Source: ZC4RG17 sp036259475 (GTDB lineage Bacteria; Actinomycetota; Acidimicrobiia; Spongiisociales; ZC4RG35). From it: a stretch of 64,000 bases of DNA. The translations under genes were made by a program, and so were the position numbers. The stretch spans positions 1-64,000 of the forward strand of contig DATABS010000059.1 in assembly GCA_036259475.1 (NCBI GenBank), read 5' to 3'. The notes beneath the pieces are model-generated. The model did no database searches. It saw nothing but the letters and a program-made list of their open reading frames with translations, and was not told the DNA's origin. Below are positions 33,326-42,009 of the stretch, in pieces; the first letter of the stretch is position 1, and each line of letters opens with the position of its first letter.

Positions 33326-34710
33326 CCAGACTGATACGCGACGCCCAAGTATTTCTCGAGGGGAGTCTCCATCCTCTCGATATCGTCGTCGAAGGCGAAC
33401 GTATCGCGGCCCTCACGACGCGAGGTGGAGGGCCTTCTGACGCCGAGGTGGTCGACGGCTCGGGGATGACGGCGATCCCAGCTGGTGTAGACGTCCACGT
33501 TCACACCCGTGAGCCGGGCTACACCCACAAGGAAGATCTGGTCACTGCCACGTCCGCCGCCGCGGCGGGTGGGTACGGAACGATTTTCGGAATGCCGAAC
33601 CTGGACCCGCCCACGATGACACGGGGTGATCTGGAGGCGGTGCTCGAGCTGTACGCCGCCCGCAGCCTCGTCGACTACAACCACAACCCCGCTGCCAAGC
33701 TCCTCGACGAGATCCCAGAGATGTCGAAGCTGGGTATCGCCGCGTACAAGATCTATATGGTCGTCGACACGGGTCGGTCGTATCCGCACCCGTCGGCGAT
33801 CGGCGTCCATGATCACGGGGACCTCTATCAGGCTATGAGGGCCGTTGCCTCCACCGGCCTTCGACTCATGGTCCACCCGCACGACCAGCGCATCATGGAC
33901 GTGGTCGAACAGGAGTACTGGGCGAACGGCGACCGGAGTCCCCAGGCCTACGGCAAGACCCTCGCAGTCGACGACGGCATCATCTGGGACACGGCAACCG
34001 CCCTTCTCATTCGCATGGCGGAAGCGACCGGCTGCAAGCTCCACATCGTTCACGTGCAGACCACCCGTCAGATCGAGATGCTCGCCGATGCGCGTGCCAA
34101 AGGCATCGACGTCACGGGAGAAGTCAACCACTGGGCCTTGTTCTTAGGGCGGATGAGCGACATCGAGCAGCAGGGTTCGTACGTCCTGTCGTATTGGGTT
34201 CCCGAGCATCACCAGGAGGCGCTGTGGGCCGCGATGGAAGACGGCATTGTCGACATGCTCGCTTCCGACCATGCCCCTCACACTCGCGAGGAGAAGGAGT
34301 TGGGCTGGACCGACGCCTGGGCGGCTCACACCGGTACCCCGGGAGTGCAGCATCAGCTGCCGCTCATGCTCGATGCCTGCCACCGCGGCAAGATCTCGTT
34401 CCGGCGCGTGGTCGAAATGGTTTCGGTGGCGCCCGCTCGCGTCTTCGGCCTGGAAACGAAGGGATCCCTCGCTCCCGGGGCGGACGCTGACATTGCCTTG
34501 CTCGACCTGGAAAAGGAGTGGACCATCACGAACGATTCGGTGCTGTCACGCATCGGCTGGACGCCGTACGACGGCCGCACGATCCGGGGAGCGGTGACAC
34601 GCACCATGGTGCGGGGGACCGACGTCTGGGTAGACGGCCGTGTGGTCGGTGAAGCCGGCTATGGACGGCAAGTGGTTCCTAGTGGAAAGGAAAATGGAAA
34701 ATGGGCATGA
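33322..34710 (+). CDS. cyclic amidohydrolase (dihydropyrimidinase/allantoinase/dihydroorotase family)
   Basis: This 462-residue member of the amidohydrolase superfamily probably opens a cyclic amide, imide or ureide ring. Metal ligands are visible: DVHVHTREPG, the bridging lysine region AAYKIYMVVD, VHPHD, HIVHVQT and the catalytic Asp in ASDHAPHTREEK. It starts with a TTG whose A-containing stop overlap (TTGA) and AAGGAG five bases upstream fix the start. It follows the hydrolase and overlaps the LLM oxidoreductase by 10 bases. Hydroxylation of a ring by the CoxL enzyme followed by opening by this protein is a reasonable inference. Confidence 0.85.
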   Translation: MTRLIRDAQVFLEGSLHPLDIVVEGERIAALTTRGGGPSDAEVVDGSGMTAIPAGVDVHVHTREPGYTHKEDLVTATSAAAAGGYGTIFGMPNLDPPTMTRGDLEAVLELYAARSLVDYNHNPAAKLLDEIPEMSKLGIAAYKIYMVVDTGRSYPHPSAIGVHDHGDLYQAMRAVASTGLRLMVHPHDQRIMDVVEQEYWANGDRSPQAYGKTLAVDDGIIWDTATALLIRMAEATGCKLHIVHVQTTRQIEMLADARAKGIDVTGEVNHWALFLGRMSDIEQQGSYVLSYWVPEHHQEALWAAMEDGIVDMLASDHAPHTREEKELGWTDAWAAHTGTPGVQHQLPLMLDACHRGKISFRRVVEMVSVAPARVFGLETKGSLAPGADADIALLDLEKEWTITNDSVLSRIGWTPYDGRTIRGAVTRTMVRGTDVWVDGRVVGEAGYGRQVVPSGKENGKWA

Positions 34711-35690
34711 AGTTCGGACTGTTGCTGCCCCACTTCGGGAACTACGCCGGTCGTGAGGCGATCCTCGAAGGAGCCCGACGGGCAGAAGAACTTGGGTTCG
34801 ATTCGGTGTGGGTGAGAGACCATCTCGTTTTCGAACCCCACGAGGAGTTCGAGAGCGCCAACCGAGAGTTCTACGAGCCTCTCACGGTGCTGACGGCGAT
34901 CGGAGCAGTCACCGAGCGAATCACCCTCGGCACCGCCACTCTGATCCCTTACCGACACCCCCTGGTGACCGCCTTCACCCTGGCCAGTATGACGCACATG
35001 GTCGGTCCTCGGATCATTGCCGGCTGGGGTGCTGGAACCTTCGATCATGAGTTCGAAGCAGTGGGGATGGGAGGAATCTTCCGTCCCGAACTGGTCGAGT
35101 CCAACGCCCGAATTTCGAAGCTGGTCTTCGAACAGGACGACGCGTCCTACCAGGACGAGCATTTCTCCTTCGAAAACGTGTCGCTCTATCCCAAGCCGGC
35201 GGGTGACATTCCGTTTTGGTACGGGGGGGCTACGCCGGCCTCGGCGCGGCGGGCGGCGGAGTACTGCGATGGCTGGATCCCGGGTCGGATCACGTTCAAG
35301 ACCATCGAGAAGCGAGTGGAGGCCATGCGTAGGATCGTCGAGGAGAACGGTCGGCCGATGCCGACGGTCGGGGTCGTGCCTCCTACCACCATCGCCGAAA
35401 CCGAAGAGGAAGCGTGGGCTGGCACGAGCGTCGAAGGTCTGCTGCAGTGGGCGAACGAGCGTGGAAAGTGGTGGGTGAAGCCGCCGTCGGGACGGTTCGA
35501 GACGGCGGCCGACATCGAGGGGTCGCTCATCGCCGGAACGCCCGACCAGGTCGTTGAGCAGACACTTCGTTTCGAGAATTACGGAGTCGAGCACCTCGTG
35601 TTCGACACGCGTCTCAGTTTCAACCGTTGGTTCGAGACCATCGAGCTCCTGGGCCGAGAGGTGCTGCCGAAAATGCACAAGCTCGACTGA
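34701..35690 (+). CDS. LLM-class flavin/F420-dependent oxidoreductase
   Basis: This 329-residue protein belongs to the luciferase-like monooxygenase family, TIM barrels using F420 or FMN. It begins MKFGLLLPHFGNYAGREA and shows ELGFDSVWVRDHL, GTATLIPYRHP and IAGWGAG, as in family members. The substrate is unknown; in catabolic operons such proteins oxidise or reduce ring or amine compounds. It overlaps the amidohydrolase by 10 bases and is the last gene of the coxG operon; a new promoter/operator begins three bases after its stop. Confidence 0.87.
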   Translation: MGMKFGLLLPHFGNYAGREAILEGARRAEELGFDSVWVRDHLVFEPHEEFESANREFYEPLTVLTAIGAVTERITLGTATLIPYRHPLVTAFTLASMTHMVGPRIIAGWGAGTFDHEFEAVGMGGIFRPELVESNARISKLVFEQDDASYQDEHFSFENVSLYPKPAGDIPFWYGGATPASARRAAEYCDGWIPGRITFKTIEKRVEAMRRIVEENGRPMPTVGVVPPTTIAETEEEAWAGTSVEGLLQWANERGKWWVKPPSGRFETAADIEGSLIAGTPDQVVEQTLRFENYGVEHLVFDTRLSFNRWFETIELLGREVLPKMHKLD

Positions 35691-35692
35691 GG

Positions 35693-35708
35693 CGATACCT
35701 GGATCCAG
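35693..35708 (+). promoter_or_regulatory. promoter with CTGGATCCAG operator
   Basis: CGATACCTGGATCCAG has a -10-like GATACC (35694-35699) followed directly by the palindrome CTGGATCCAG, the same layout as before the two TctC genes. It lies 34 bases before the M29-like gene. Confidence 0.6.
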
Positions 35709-35741
35709 TCATCACTAGGAGAAGAAGGGACAAGCCTGCAT

Positions 35742-37121
35742 ATGGCCGATAGAGACATCACCACCAGGACCACCGAACAGACGCTGGTAACCACGCCAAC
35801 CCTGATCGAGGCGGCCCGAACGATCATCCGGGGACCGTCTTTCAACCGCACGAAAACGGGCGGCTATGACATAAAACCCAATGAAAAGGTGCTCCTGGTC
35901 GAGAAAACGACCGACGACCCGGCCGTTACAGAGGCATTGATCCAAGCGATCCACGAGATCGGTGCCCACATCGACATCTTCCACGTCGACATCCCCGATC
36001 GAAAGCTGACCTACTTGGACGAGTTCCGAGGGATGATGTCCAATATCCCTGGCCTGGACCCGGATCCCATGTTCGATTTATGGCGGTCACGGATCCGCTG
36101 GCTCGAAGAGGTGGCTCAGAACGAGGGCTATTCCCTCCTGATCCAAGGTGAGGGCGGCAAGCTTCCCGACCTGGACAACGTGCGCTACGAGGGCATCCCT
36201 TGGTATCACCGAATTACCTTCCCCGCCGCCGGTTATCCCTGGCCGCTGTGGGACCTGATCAACGAGGTGACATGGAATCCCATCTGGGAGAGAGGCAAGG
36301 GCGGCCACGTCCGGGTCACCGACCCTGAAGGCACGCACCTCGAGTTCGATCTGCGCGAGGAGCATTGGACGGCCGAGCACTATGAGAGTCGAAACGCCCG
36401 GCGCCGCTTCGAGTCAAAGTATTACCTCGGGCACCTCTACGGCCATCCGACTCCTCCATATGACGTCGCCACGGCGTCGGGTGTGATCGCCGGTACTCTC
36501 AACCACTACGGACGGCCTTTCCCCCGGGCCGAGGCTGTGATGGAGGGAGGTCGGCTGGTCGACCTCCGTGGTGGCGGCGAGTACGGCGAGAAGTGGCGCG
36601 AGCTGATGGATCTCACGGCCGACATCAAGTATCCGGAGTATCCCGGCCCTGGTCTGTTCTGGTTATGGGAGGTGGCGATCGGTACCCATCCCAAGATGGT
36701 GAGACCCCCCGTTGCCTTTTCACTGGCCGGTCATGCGGCCATGTTCGAACGGCTCCGGTCCGGATACATCCATATCGGAATCGGCACCGCTCACAACAAT
36801 CCATCGGAGATCTGGGCCCGCGAGCAGGGTCATCCCTACGGACACGTCCATCTTCACCTCCTATTTCCTACCTACACCTTGGTCACGCCAGGAGGCGAGG
36901 AGATCGACATCATCGAACGTGGAAGGCTCAAGGCGCTCGATGACCCGGCGGTACGACGCAAGGCTGAGGAGTTCGGTGATCCTGATGACCTGCTGTCTGA
37001 AGCATGGATTCCCGCGATACCCGGTGTGACGGTGGAGGGCGACTACGAAAAGGACTATGCACCCGATCCGGCGGCGTGGATCGAGGCGAACGACCGGAAT
37101 GTCGCCCTAGAGGCCGGATGA
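35742..37121 (+). CDS. M29 (aminopeptidase T)-like metalloprotein
   Basis: I recognise this 459-residue protein only tentatively. The N-terminal part (PNEKVLLVEKTTDDPAVTEAL, IHEIGAHIDIFHV) and the C-terminal blocks EVAIGTHPKM, GYIHIGIGTAHNN and GHVHLHLLFP resemble the M29 family of metal-dependent aminopeptidases. That fold also includes the 2,5-dihydroxypyridine dioxygenase NicX. The histidines and glutamates there are plausible metal ligands. It is longer than typical M29 peptidases, with a Trp/Tyr-rich middle. In a cluster with a molybdenum hydroxylase and a cyclic amidohydrolase, ring cleavage of an N-heterocycle is as likely as peptidase action; both are inference. The next gene overlaps by four bases. 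Confidence 0.55.
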   Translation: MADRDITTRTTEQTLVTTPTLIEAARTIIRGPSFNRTKTGGYDIKPNEKVLLVEKTTDDPAVTEALIQAIHEIGAHIDIFHVDIPDRKLTYLDEFRGMMSNIPGLDPDPMFDLWRSRIRWLEEVAQNEGYSLLIQGEGGKLPDLDNVRYEGIPWYHRITFPAAGYPWPLWDLINEVTWNPIWERGKGGHVRVTDPEGTHLEFDLREEHWTAEHYESRNARRRFESKYYLGHLYGHPTPPYDVATASGVIAGTLNHYGRPFPRAEAVMEGGRLVDLRGGGEYGEKWRELMDLTADIKYPEYPGPGLFWLWEVAIGTHPKMVRPPVAFSLAGHAAMFERLRSGYIHIGIGTAHNNPSEIWAREQGHPYGHVHLHLLFPTYTLVTPGGEEIDIIERGRLKALDDPAVRRKAEEFGDPDDLLSEAWIPAIPGVTVEGDYEKDYAPDPAAWIEANDRNVALEAG

Positions 37122-38416
37122 GTCCGGATATCGACCGCATCGTCGATGAGGCGATCCGAAATGCTCGGTCGCGAGAGGCGGCAGTGGTTGATCTGCCGCA
37201 CTTGGCCTTGGCGCTCTCTGATCTCAGCAGTCGACATGGAGGCGGTACTGTCCTACCCAGCTCGGTCGAAACCCTCGGTAAGACGGCCGATTCGATGCGA
37301 AGGCGGGATCAGTCCCGAGACGGAACCTGGGCGGCAGGCGTCGTGCCGGTTTCGAACGCATTCCGTTCCTGGCTGCAGTCAATGGAATCCGTCCCGCTGT
37401 CGGAGGACTTCTCGCTGGTGCTCGAGACCGCCAGCGAGCGGTTGGTGAAGTTCGCTCCGCCTCCTACCGCCGACCAGTCCGCTGGACGTCGGAGTTCGCG
37501 AGAGAAGCGGGAGCAGCCTGCGATGAGCCCATCATCCGCATTGCCCTCCTACGCCTTCGAGTTCACACCTGAGGTGCTTCAAAGGTTCGAGCCGTATATC
37601 GGTAACGAGAACCTGGTTCGGCTGGCGCTCGGGGTGCTGGCCCGCAGGCGAAAACGACATCCCGTTCTCGTGGGTGAGGCCGGCGTCGGCAAAACGGCAT
37701 TGGTGGTGGAGTTGGCACGGCGAATAGCCGCCGGTCAGGCACCGGACCGATTGAATGCCGCGAGGGTCTTCCAGGTCGACTTGGGCACTGCAGTTGCCGG
37801 CACCCGATATCGGGGAGATTTCGAGGAACGGATGTCCTGGCTTTCCCGACAGCTGCTAGATCAGGAGAAGAGCATCTTTTTCATCGACGAGGTGCATCTG
37901 GTTCTCAACGTCGGGGGAGGGGAGGGCGGCATAGACGCCGCCAGCCTGCTCAAGCCTGCTCTCTCCAGTGGTCTGGGAGCCTTGATCGGAGCGACGACCC
38001 GGGAACAGGCCCGTCACCTGGAAAGTGACGCCCCCCTTGCCCGGCGACTCGTGTTCATCCCGGTGAGCGAGCCATCGACGGAACTGACCAAGGAGATCCT
38101 GAGCAGGCACGCCGCGGCGCTGGAGGAAGAGCTCTCGATCACTGTTCCCGCGCCTGTCGTCGACGCCGCGCTCGATGCAGCGGTGAGGTTGCGTCCGCAT
38201 CGGCACCTCCCCGATTCGGCGATCGATATCTTGGAGTTGGCGGTAAGCCTTGCCGCGGCGGACACTCCCAAACGGGGGGAGATTGAACCGGAAGCGATCC
38301 GGTTTGTGGCCGACTTCATGAGTCAGGGAATCACCACGTATGCCAACAAGGGTCGGCTTCGAAGTGCGAGCAAGGCGGTTGGTCGGTTCGTCCGACGCGG
38401 CCGTTCCGGGAGGTAG
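37118..38416 (+). CDS. single-module Clp-like AAA+ ATPase
   Basis: This 432-residue protein resembles the first half of ClpA/ClpB/ClpC. Residues about 1-110 look like a divergent Clp N-domain (PHLALALSDLSSRHGG), then a linker, then one AAA+ module: VGEAGVGKTALVVELARRI (about 186), SIFFIDEVHLVL (about 252), sensor 1 LIGATT (about 289). The second AAA module and a ClpP-binding loop are absent, so it is not a normal protease partner. The ATG at 37118 overlaps the M29-like stop by four bases. It may remodel or activate that protein or the nearby molybdenum hydroxylase; this is inference. Confidence 0.8.
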   Translation: MSPDIDRIVDEAIRNARSREAAVVDLPHLALALSDLSSRHGGGTVLPSSVETLGKTADSMRRRDQSRDGTWAAGVVPVSNAFRSWLQSMESVPLSEDFSLVLETASERLVKFAPPPTADQSAGRRSSREKREQPAMSPSSALPSYAFEFTPEVLQRFEPYIGNENLVRLALGVLARRRKRHPVLVGEAGVGKTALVVELARRIAAGQAPDRLNAARVFQVDLGTAVAGTRYRGDFEERMSWLSRQLLDQEKSIFFIDEVHLVLNVGGGEGGIDAASLLKPALSSGLGALIGATTREQARHLESDAPLARRLVFIPVSEPSTELTKEILSRHAAALEEELSITVPAPVVDAALDAAVRLRPHRHLPDSAIDILELAVSLAAADTPKRGEIEPEAIRFVADFMSQGITTYANKGRLRSASKAVGRFVRRGRSGR

Positions 38417-38476
38417 CTCCGGTCGATTGAGGGGAGTCGGCTGGAGCTGCCAGCTTAGGTCTCGAGGCGTGCCGAT

Positions 38477-38495
38477 ATGGGACGGGGGATCCCAT
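38477..38495. terminator. hairpin in the gap after the Clp-like gene
   Basis: ATGGGA and TCCCAT pair around loop CGGGGGA in the 169-base gap 38417-38585. It could end the M29-like/AAA unit. The GGGATCCC it contains is probably not the regulon operator, since the T/A flanks are missing. Confidence 0.35.
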
Positions 38496-38585
38496 CCGAT
38501 GACTTTCCGGTCGCCAAATGAGGATCGGGCACTCTGTCCACGTTGTGGCGGGTGCATGCTCCAGGGATGAACAGAAGGGTGGTAG

Positions 38586-39893
38586 GTGACGGGGAACGGT
38601 CGGGCAGGCGAGGTTTTGCGCCAGCGCAATTTTCGTCTGTACCTCCTCGGGGTGGTCTCATCGCAGATCGGAAGCCGGGCGACGACGGCCGCGATCCTCT
38701 ACCACGTCTATCAGCTGACCGGCTCGACACTTCAGGTGGGACTCGTCGGCGCGGCTCAGGCCGCCATCCTCTTCGTTCTTTCGCCGGTCGGAGGATTGTA
38801 TGCCGACCGACTCGACCGGCGCCGGTTGCTGCAGGCTTGCCAGGCGGTGTCAATGCTCGTGAGCTTGAGCCTGGGCTTGGTCACCCTCCTGGGGGCGGTC
38901 GAACTGTGGCACATCCTCACCGCCGTGGTCCTAACCGGCGCCGCAGTGACTTTCGAGCAACCGGCCCGCCAGGCGCTTGTGCCCGCCGTAGTCGGGACCG
39001 ATCATCTGGTGGAGGCACTGGCGTTCACGAATCCGGCCCGCGAACTCGCCATTCTGATCGGCCCAGCCGTCGGCGGTCTCCTGCTAACGATCGATCCTGG
39101 GGTCGTCTACGTGTTCGACGCGGCTACATACGTCGCGATGATCTTCGCCCTGGCAGCGATGCATCTCCTTCCGCAGGAGTCCCTGTCCCGTACTCACTCT
39201 GCCGGGCGTTCGATCGTGGAGGGGTTCAGATTCGTCGTGCGGCGTCCCCTGATCGGCCAAGCGATGGTTCTCGACATGACCATGACGATCTTCGGAGCCT
39301 ATCGGGTGCTCCTCCCTAGCCTCGCCGCAGATGTGTTCCTGGTGGGGCCCGCTGGTTATGGCTTGCTCGCCGCCGCCCCGGCGGCCGGCGGACTTCTCGG
39401 GTCTGCACTGGTATTCGCGTTGATCCGCCGCGTGCCGCAGGGCCGGGTGGTTCTCGGAGCAACCGCCGCCTACGGGGTGTCGGTGATCGGGCTCGCTCAG
39501 GCTCCTGCATTCGCCATGGCGGTGATCGCAGTCGGGTTTGCGGGCTGTTTCGACACCCTGAGCGCCACGATCCGCCATGGATTGGTGCAGCTGGAAACCC
39601 CTGATGTGTTGCGAGGAAGGGTGTCGTCGGTCCACCAGTTGGCATCTCGCGGCGGACCGAGCGTAGGCGACGCGGGGATGGGCGCCCTGGCGTCGGCCAT
39701 AGGACCAGTTGCCGCCCTGACCGCCGGCGGGCTCGTTCCGATCGTCGCCGCCATCGCCTCTCTGGTCACGCCCACCCAGATGAGGAGCTACGGCCCATTG
39801 GGCGATAGGCAGGAATCCGCCTTGCGCCATGGTCCAAATCAGGGACAAGAGTTGGGTCCGACCGCGGAGAAAGAGGAGGAGTGGCCTCAATGA
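38586..39893 (+). CDS. MFS transporter, enterobactin-exporter-like (MFS_3)
   Basis: This 435-residue protein has about 12 hydrophobic segments and features of the MFS_3 group: NFRLYLLGVVSSQIGS at the start, LYADRLDRRRLL as the loop motif, and FEQPARQALVPAVV between helices 4 and 5. Such proteins export small molecules. The GTG start at 38586 follows AAGGGTGG. The C-terminal tail is hydrophilic. It overlaps the next gene by four bases. Confidence 0.87.
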   Translation: MTGNGRAGEVLRQRNFRLYLLGVVSSQIGSRATTAAILYHVYQLTGSTLQVGLVGAAQAAILFVLSPVGGLYADRLDRRRLLQACQAVSMLVSLSLGLVTLLGAVELWHILTAVVLTGAAVTFEQPARQALVPAVVGTDHLVEALAFTNPARELAILIGPAVGGLLLTIDPGVVYVFDAATYVAMIFALAAMHLLPQESLSRTHSAGRSIVEGFRFVVRRPLIGQAMVLDMTMTIFGAYRVLLPSLAADVFLVGPAGYGLLAAAPAAGGLLGSALVFALIRRVPQGRVVLGATAAYGVSVIGLAQAPAFAMAVIAVGFAGCFDTLSATIRHGLVQLETPDVLRGRVSSVHQLASRGGPSVGDAGMGALASAIGPVAALTAGGLVPIVAAIASLVTPTQMRSYGPLGDRQESALRHGPNQGQELGPTAEKEEEWPQ

Positions 39894-40495
39894 CGAAAAC
39901 ACAACTTCCCGACGATGTGTATCCAGACTCGTGGTGCCGCCTGCCGTTGGTCGAGCGAGAGGAACTCGCGCACGGCGCCCAGGAGATCTTCGACGAGATC
40001 GAGAAGCCCGGCGGAGGGTCTCATGCCGGCCTCCGCGGGCCGGGCGGAGTCAGACTACACAGTGGTCGTCTGGCAGAGCTATGGCGGCCAGTTGCTCGGT
40101 ATCTGCGCCAGGAAACGGGGATCAGTCCGCGGGTTCGCGAGGTTGCCATCCTCATCACCGCCAGGGAGCACGAGAGCCAGTTCGAATGGTTTCAACATGA
40201 AGGGATCGCAGCCCGTCACGGCGTGCCACCGGAGACGATCCAGGCCATCAAGTACGGCGAGCCCGTGAAAGATTTGGAGAAGATTGACGCCTTGGTGATC
40301 GAGTTCGGTCGCCAGCTGTTCGGCAACCGAAGGGTGACGTCGGACCTCTTCGCAGAGGTTCTGGAGGCACTCGGAAAGCAGAAGCTGGTCGACCTGATCG
40401 CCATCATGGGTCAATATGCGGCGACTGCGGCGCTCTTGAATGCGGTTGACATGCAGCTGCCTCCGGGCCAGGAACCACCGCTCCCCCTTGGCTAG
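39890..40495 (+). CDS. carboxymuconolactone decarboxylase family protein
   Basis: This 201-residue all-helical protein belongs to the carboxymuconolactone decarboxylase/AhpD family. The core reads ISPRVREVAILITAREHESQFEWFQHEGIAARHGV, where AhpD would have C-x-x-C; here the cysteines are absent, so peroxidase activity is unlikely and a decarboxylase or unknown role fits better. I chose the ATG at 39890 (ATGA overlap with the MFS stop, AGGAGGAG upstream) over a GTG at 39881. It forms a two-gene unit with the MFS transporter. Confidence 0.82.
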   Translation: MTKTQLPDDVYPDSWCRLPLVEREELAHGAQEIFDEIEKPGGGSHAGLRGPGGVRLHSGRLAELWRPVARYLRQETGISPRVREVAILITAREHESQFEWFQHEGIAARHGVPPETIQAIKYGEPVKDLEKIDALVIEFGRQLFGNRRVTSDLFAEVLEALGKQKLVDLIAIMGQYAATAALLNAVDMQLPPGQEPPLPLG

Positions 40496-40604
40496 GCGTC
40501 GTCCTGTACGGTCGCTAGCCGAGAGTAATGCCGCCCACCGTCCCCAGCCGGACAGTGAAAGGGGTACGCCTCTCGAGCCTTCTCACCGGTGGGACGCAAG
40601 GCTG

Positions 40605-40650
40605 TTGCCCGGACTGGTCGTGGCTGGCATACTAGTTGAATATTAAGATA
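40605..40650 (+). promoter_or_regulatory. promoter with TNAAGATA (MarR-type) box
   Basis: TTGCCC (40605-40610), a 17-base spacer and CATACT (40628-40633) form a good promoter. The box TAGTTGAATATTAAGATA (40633-40650) overlaps the -10 and transcription start. The same right half, T(T/C)AAGATA, occurs at 56881 and 61221. It lies about 58 bases before the first M20 gene, in a 212-base gap (40496-40707) with no gene. Confidence 0.6.
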
Positions 40651-40707
40651 GTTGTCCCTAGGGCAGTTTCGGTTGGTGGATCCGAACAGAGCAGGAGGAG
40701 GCGCGGC

Positions 40708-41985
40708 ATGACGACCGAGGGCCACGAGGACCCGGGCGGTCTCTCCCAGGCGGTATTGGCCGCCATCGACGAGGACGAGTTGATCGGGATGGCCCAGGAC
40801 CTGATCAACATCCCCAGCCTCACCGGGCACGAGGCGGGGGTGTCCGACTACCTGGCGGAGCGGTTCCGGGGCTTGGGGCTCAAAGTCACCCAACAGGAGG
40901 TGGAAGCCGGCCGCGACAACGTCATTGGCACCTGGACCGGAGGGGACGGTGACGAGAGCCTGCTGTTCCTGGGTCACATGGATCACGCCCCGGGTATCGG
41001 GGTACCCGAGGCGAAGTGGGTCGACGACGAATGGATCTCGGGTATCGGCGCGTCGAACATGAAGTCCGCCTTCGCCGCCTACTACATGGCCACCAAGATG
41101 CTGAAGGAAGCAGGCTTCCAGCCCCGTGGCGACATCCACATCGGCGGAGTGGTAGGAGAGATCGAGGGAGCGCCGATCGGGCACCACCAAGGAGCCGACT
41201 GCCGCGGTGGCGGCTACGGCGCTCGCTACCTGGCGAGCCACGGCTACATCCCCGACTACATACTCAACGGAGAACCGACCGGGCTCCGGGTGCAGATCGC
41301 CAACGGCGGCTACATCTTCCTGCGTCTGACGACGCGGGGCGTCACCCAGCATGCTTCGTACCGGCAGTTCGGAGTCGACGCCATCGAGAAGATGGAATCG
41401 ATCCTGCCTCGCATCCGGGAATGGGAGGCGGAGTACCAGGCGACGTTCAAGCACGATCTGGTGGTGCCCCGGATCAACATCGGGGCGATCGAGGGTGGGG
41501 TCCCCAACAACCCCCAGCTCGTCGCCAACTTCTGCCACGCCTACATGGACGTGATGCTGGTCCCCGGAACGAATGTCCTCGAGGTAAAGCACGAGATCCA
41601 GCGGCTGGTGCGCCGGCTCAACGAGGACGATCCCGAGCTGGGTCTGACGATGGAGATCTACATGACGAGTCGCGGCTACGAAGTCCCCCACGACTCCCTG
41701 GTGGCTACGACCGCCCGCAAGATGCACCGGCTGGTGACGGACCGGGATCCCGACGAGCCGGAGCCGGCCCGCTTCGGCGTATCGAGCGACAACTGGATCT
41801 TCGCCGAGTCCGGAGCCGAGAGCATCACCTACGGGCCGGCGGGACGATCCCGGGTGCTACCAGGGGAGTACGCCGCCTACGACCCCGACTTCGGCGAGGT
41901 GATCAGCGTCAAGGACCTGATCATCTGCGCCAAGGTCTACGCCCTGACGGTCATGGAATTGATGAAGCCGAACGGGGCCAGGTGA
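40708..41985 (+). CDS. M20-family metallohydrolase (first of two)
   Basis: This 425-residue protein has the M20 peptidase/amidohydrolase fold (ArgE/DapE/CPG2 relatives). The first metal site is LLFLGHMDHAPG; the catalytic Glu pair lies in VVGEIEGAP; another acidic ligand is in LNGEPTG. Two usual ligands are changed: the bridging Asp of S-D-M-K is Asn (GASNMKSAF), and the final His is Tyr (AAYDPDFGEV). I set the start at the ATG at 40708, with AGGAGG nine bases upstream; the TTG at 40636 lies in the operator. It begins a unit of M20, PuuE-like, M20. Family members split amide, carbamoyl or peptide bonds; the substrate is unknown. Confidence 0.85.
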   Translation: MTTEGHEDPGGLSQAVLAAIDEDELIGMAQDLINIPSLTGHEAGVSDYLAERFRGLGLKVTQQEVEAGRDNVIGTWTGGDGDESLLFLGHMDHAPGIGVPEAKWVDDEWISGIGASNMKSAFAAYYMATKMLKEAGFQPRGDIHIGGVVGEIEGAPIGHHQGADCRGGGYGARYLASHGYIPDYILNGEPTGLRVQIANGGYIFLRLTTRGVTQHASYRQFGVDAIEKMESILPRIREWEAEYQATFKHDLVVPRINIGAIEGGVPNNPQLVANFCHAYMDVMLVPGTNVLEVKHEIQRLVRRLNEDDPELGLTMEIYMTSRGYEVPHDSLVATTARKMHRLVTDRDPDEPEPARFGVSSDNWIFAESGAESITYGPAGRSRVLPGEYAAYDPDFGEVISVKDLIICAKVYALTVMELMKPNGAR

Positions 41986-42009
41986 GAGTCCCGGGCCGAA
42001 AGTAGGCCG

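Noticed and set aside
38487..38492. GGATCC in the gap after the Clp-like gene as a further operator
   Set aside because: It lies in a GC hairpin (GGGATCCC) without the T/A flanks or a nearby -10 box.
40678..40683. GGATCC in the leader of the first M20 gene
   Set aside because: It lies downstream of the predicted transcription start, lacks the right-hand ATT/AAT arm, and the unit already has a different box; probably chance.
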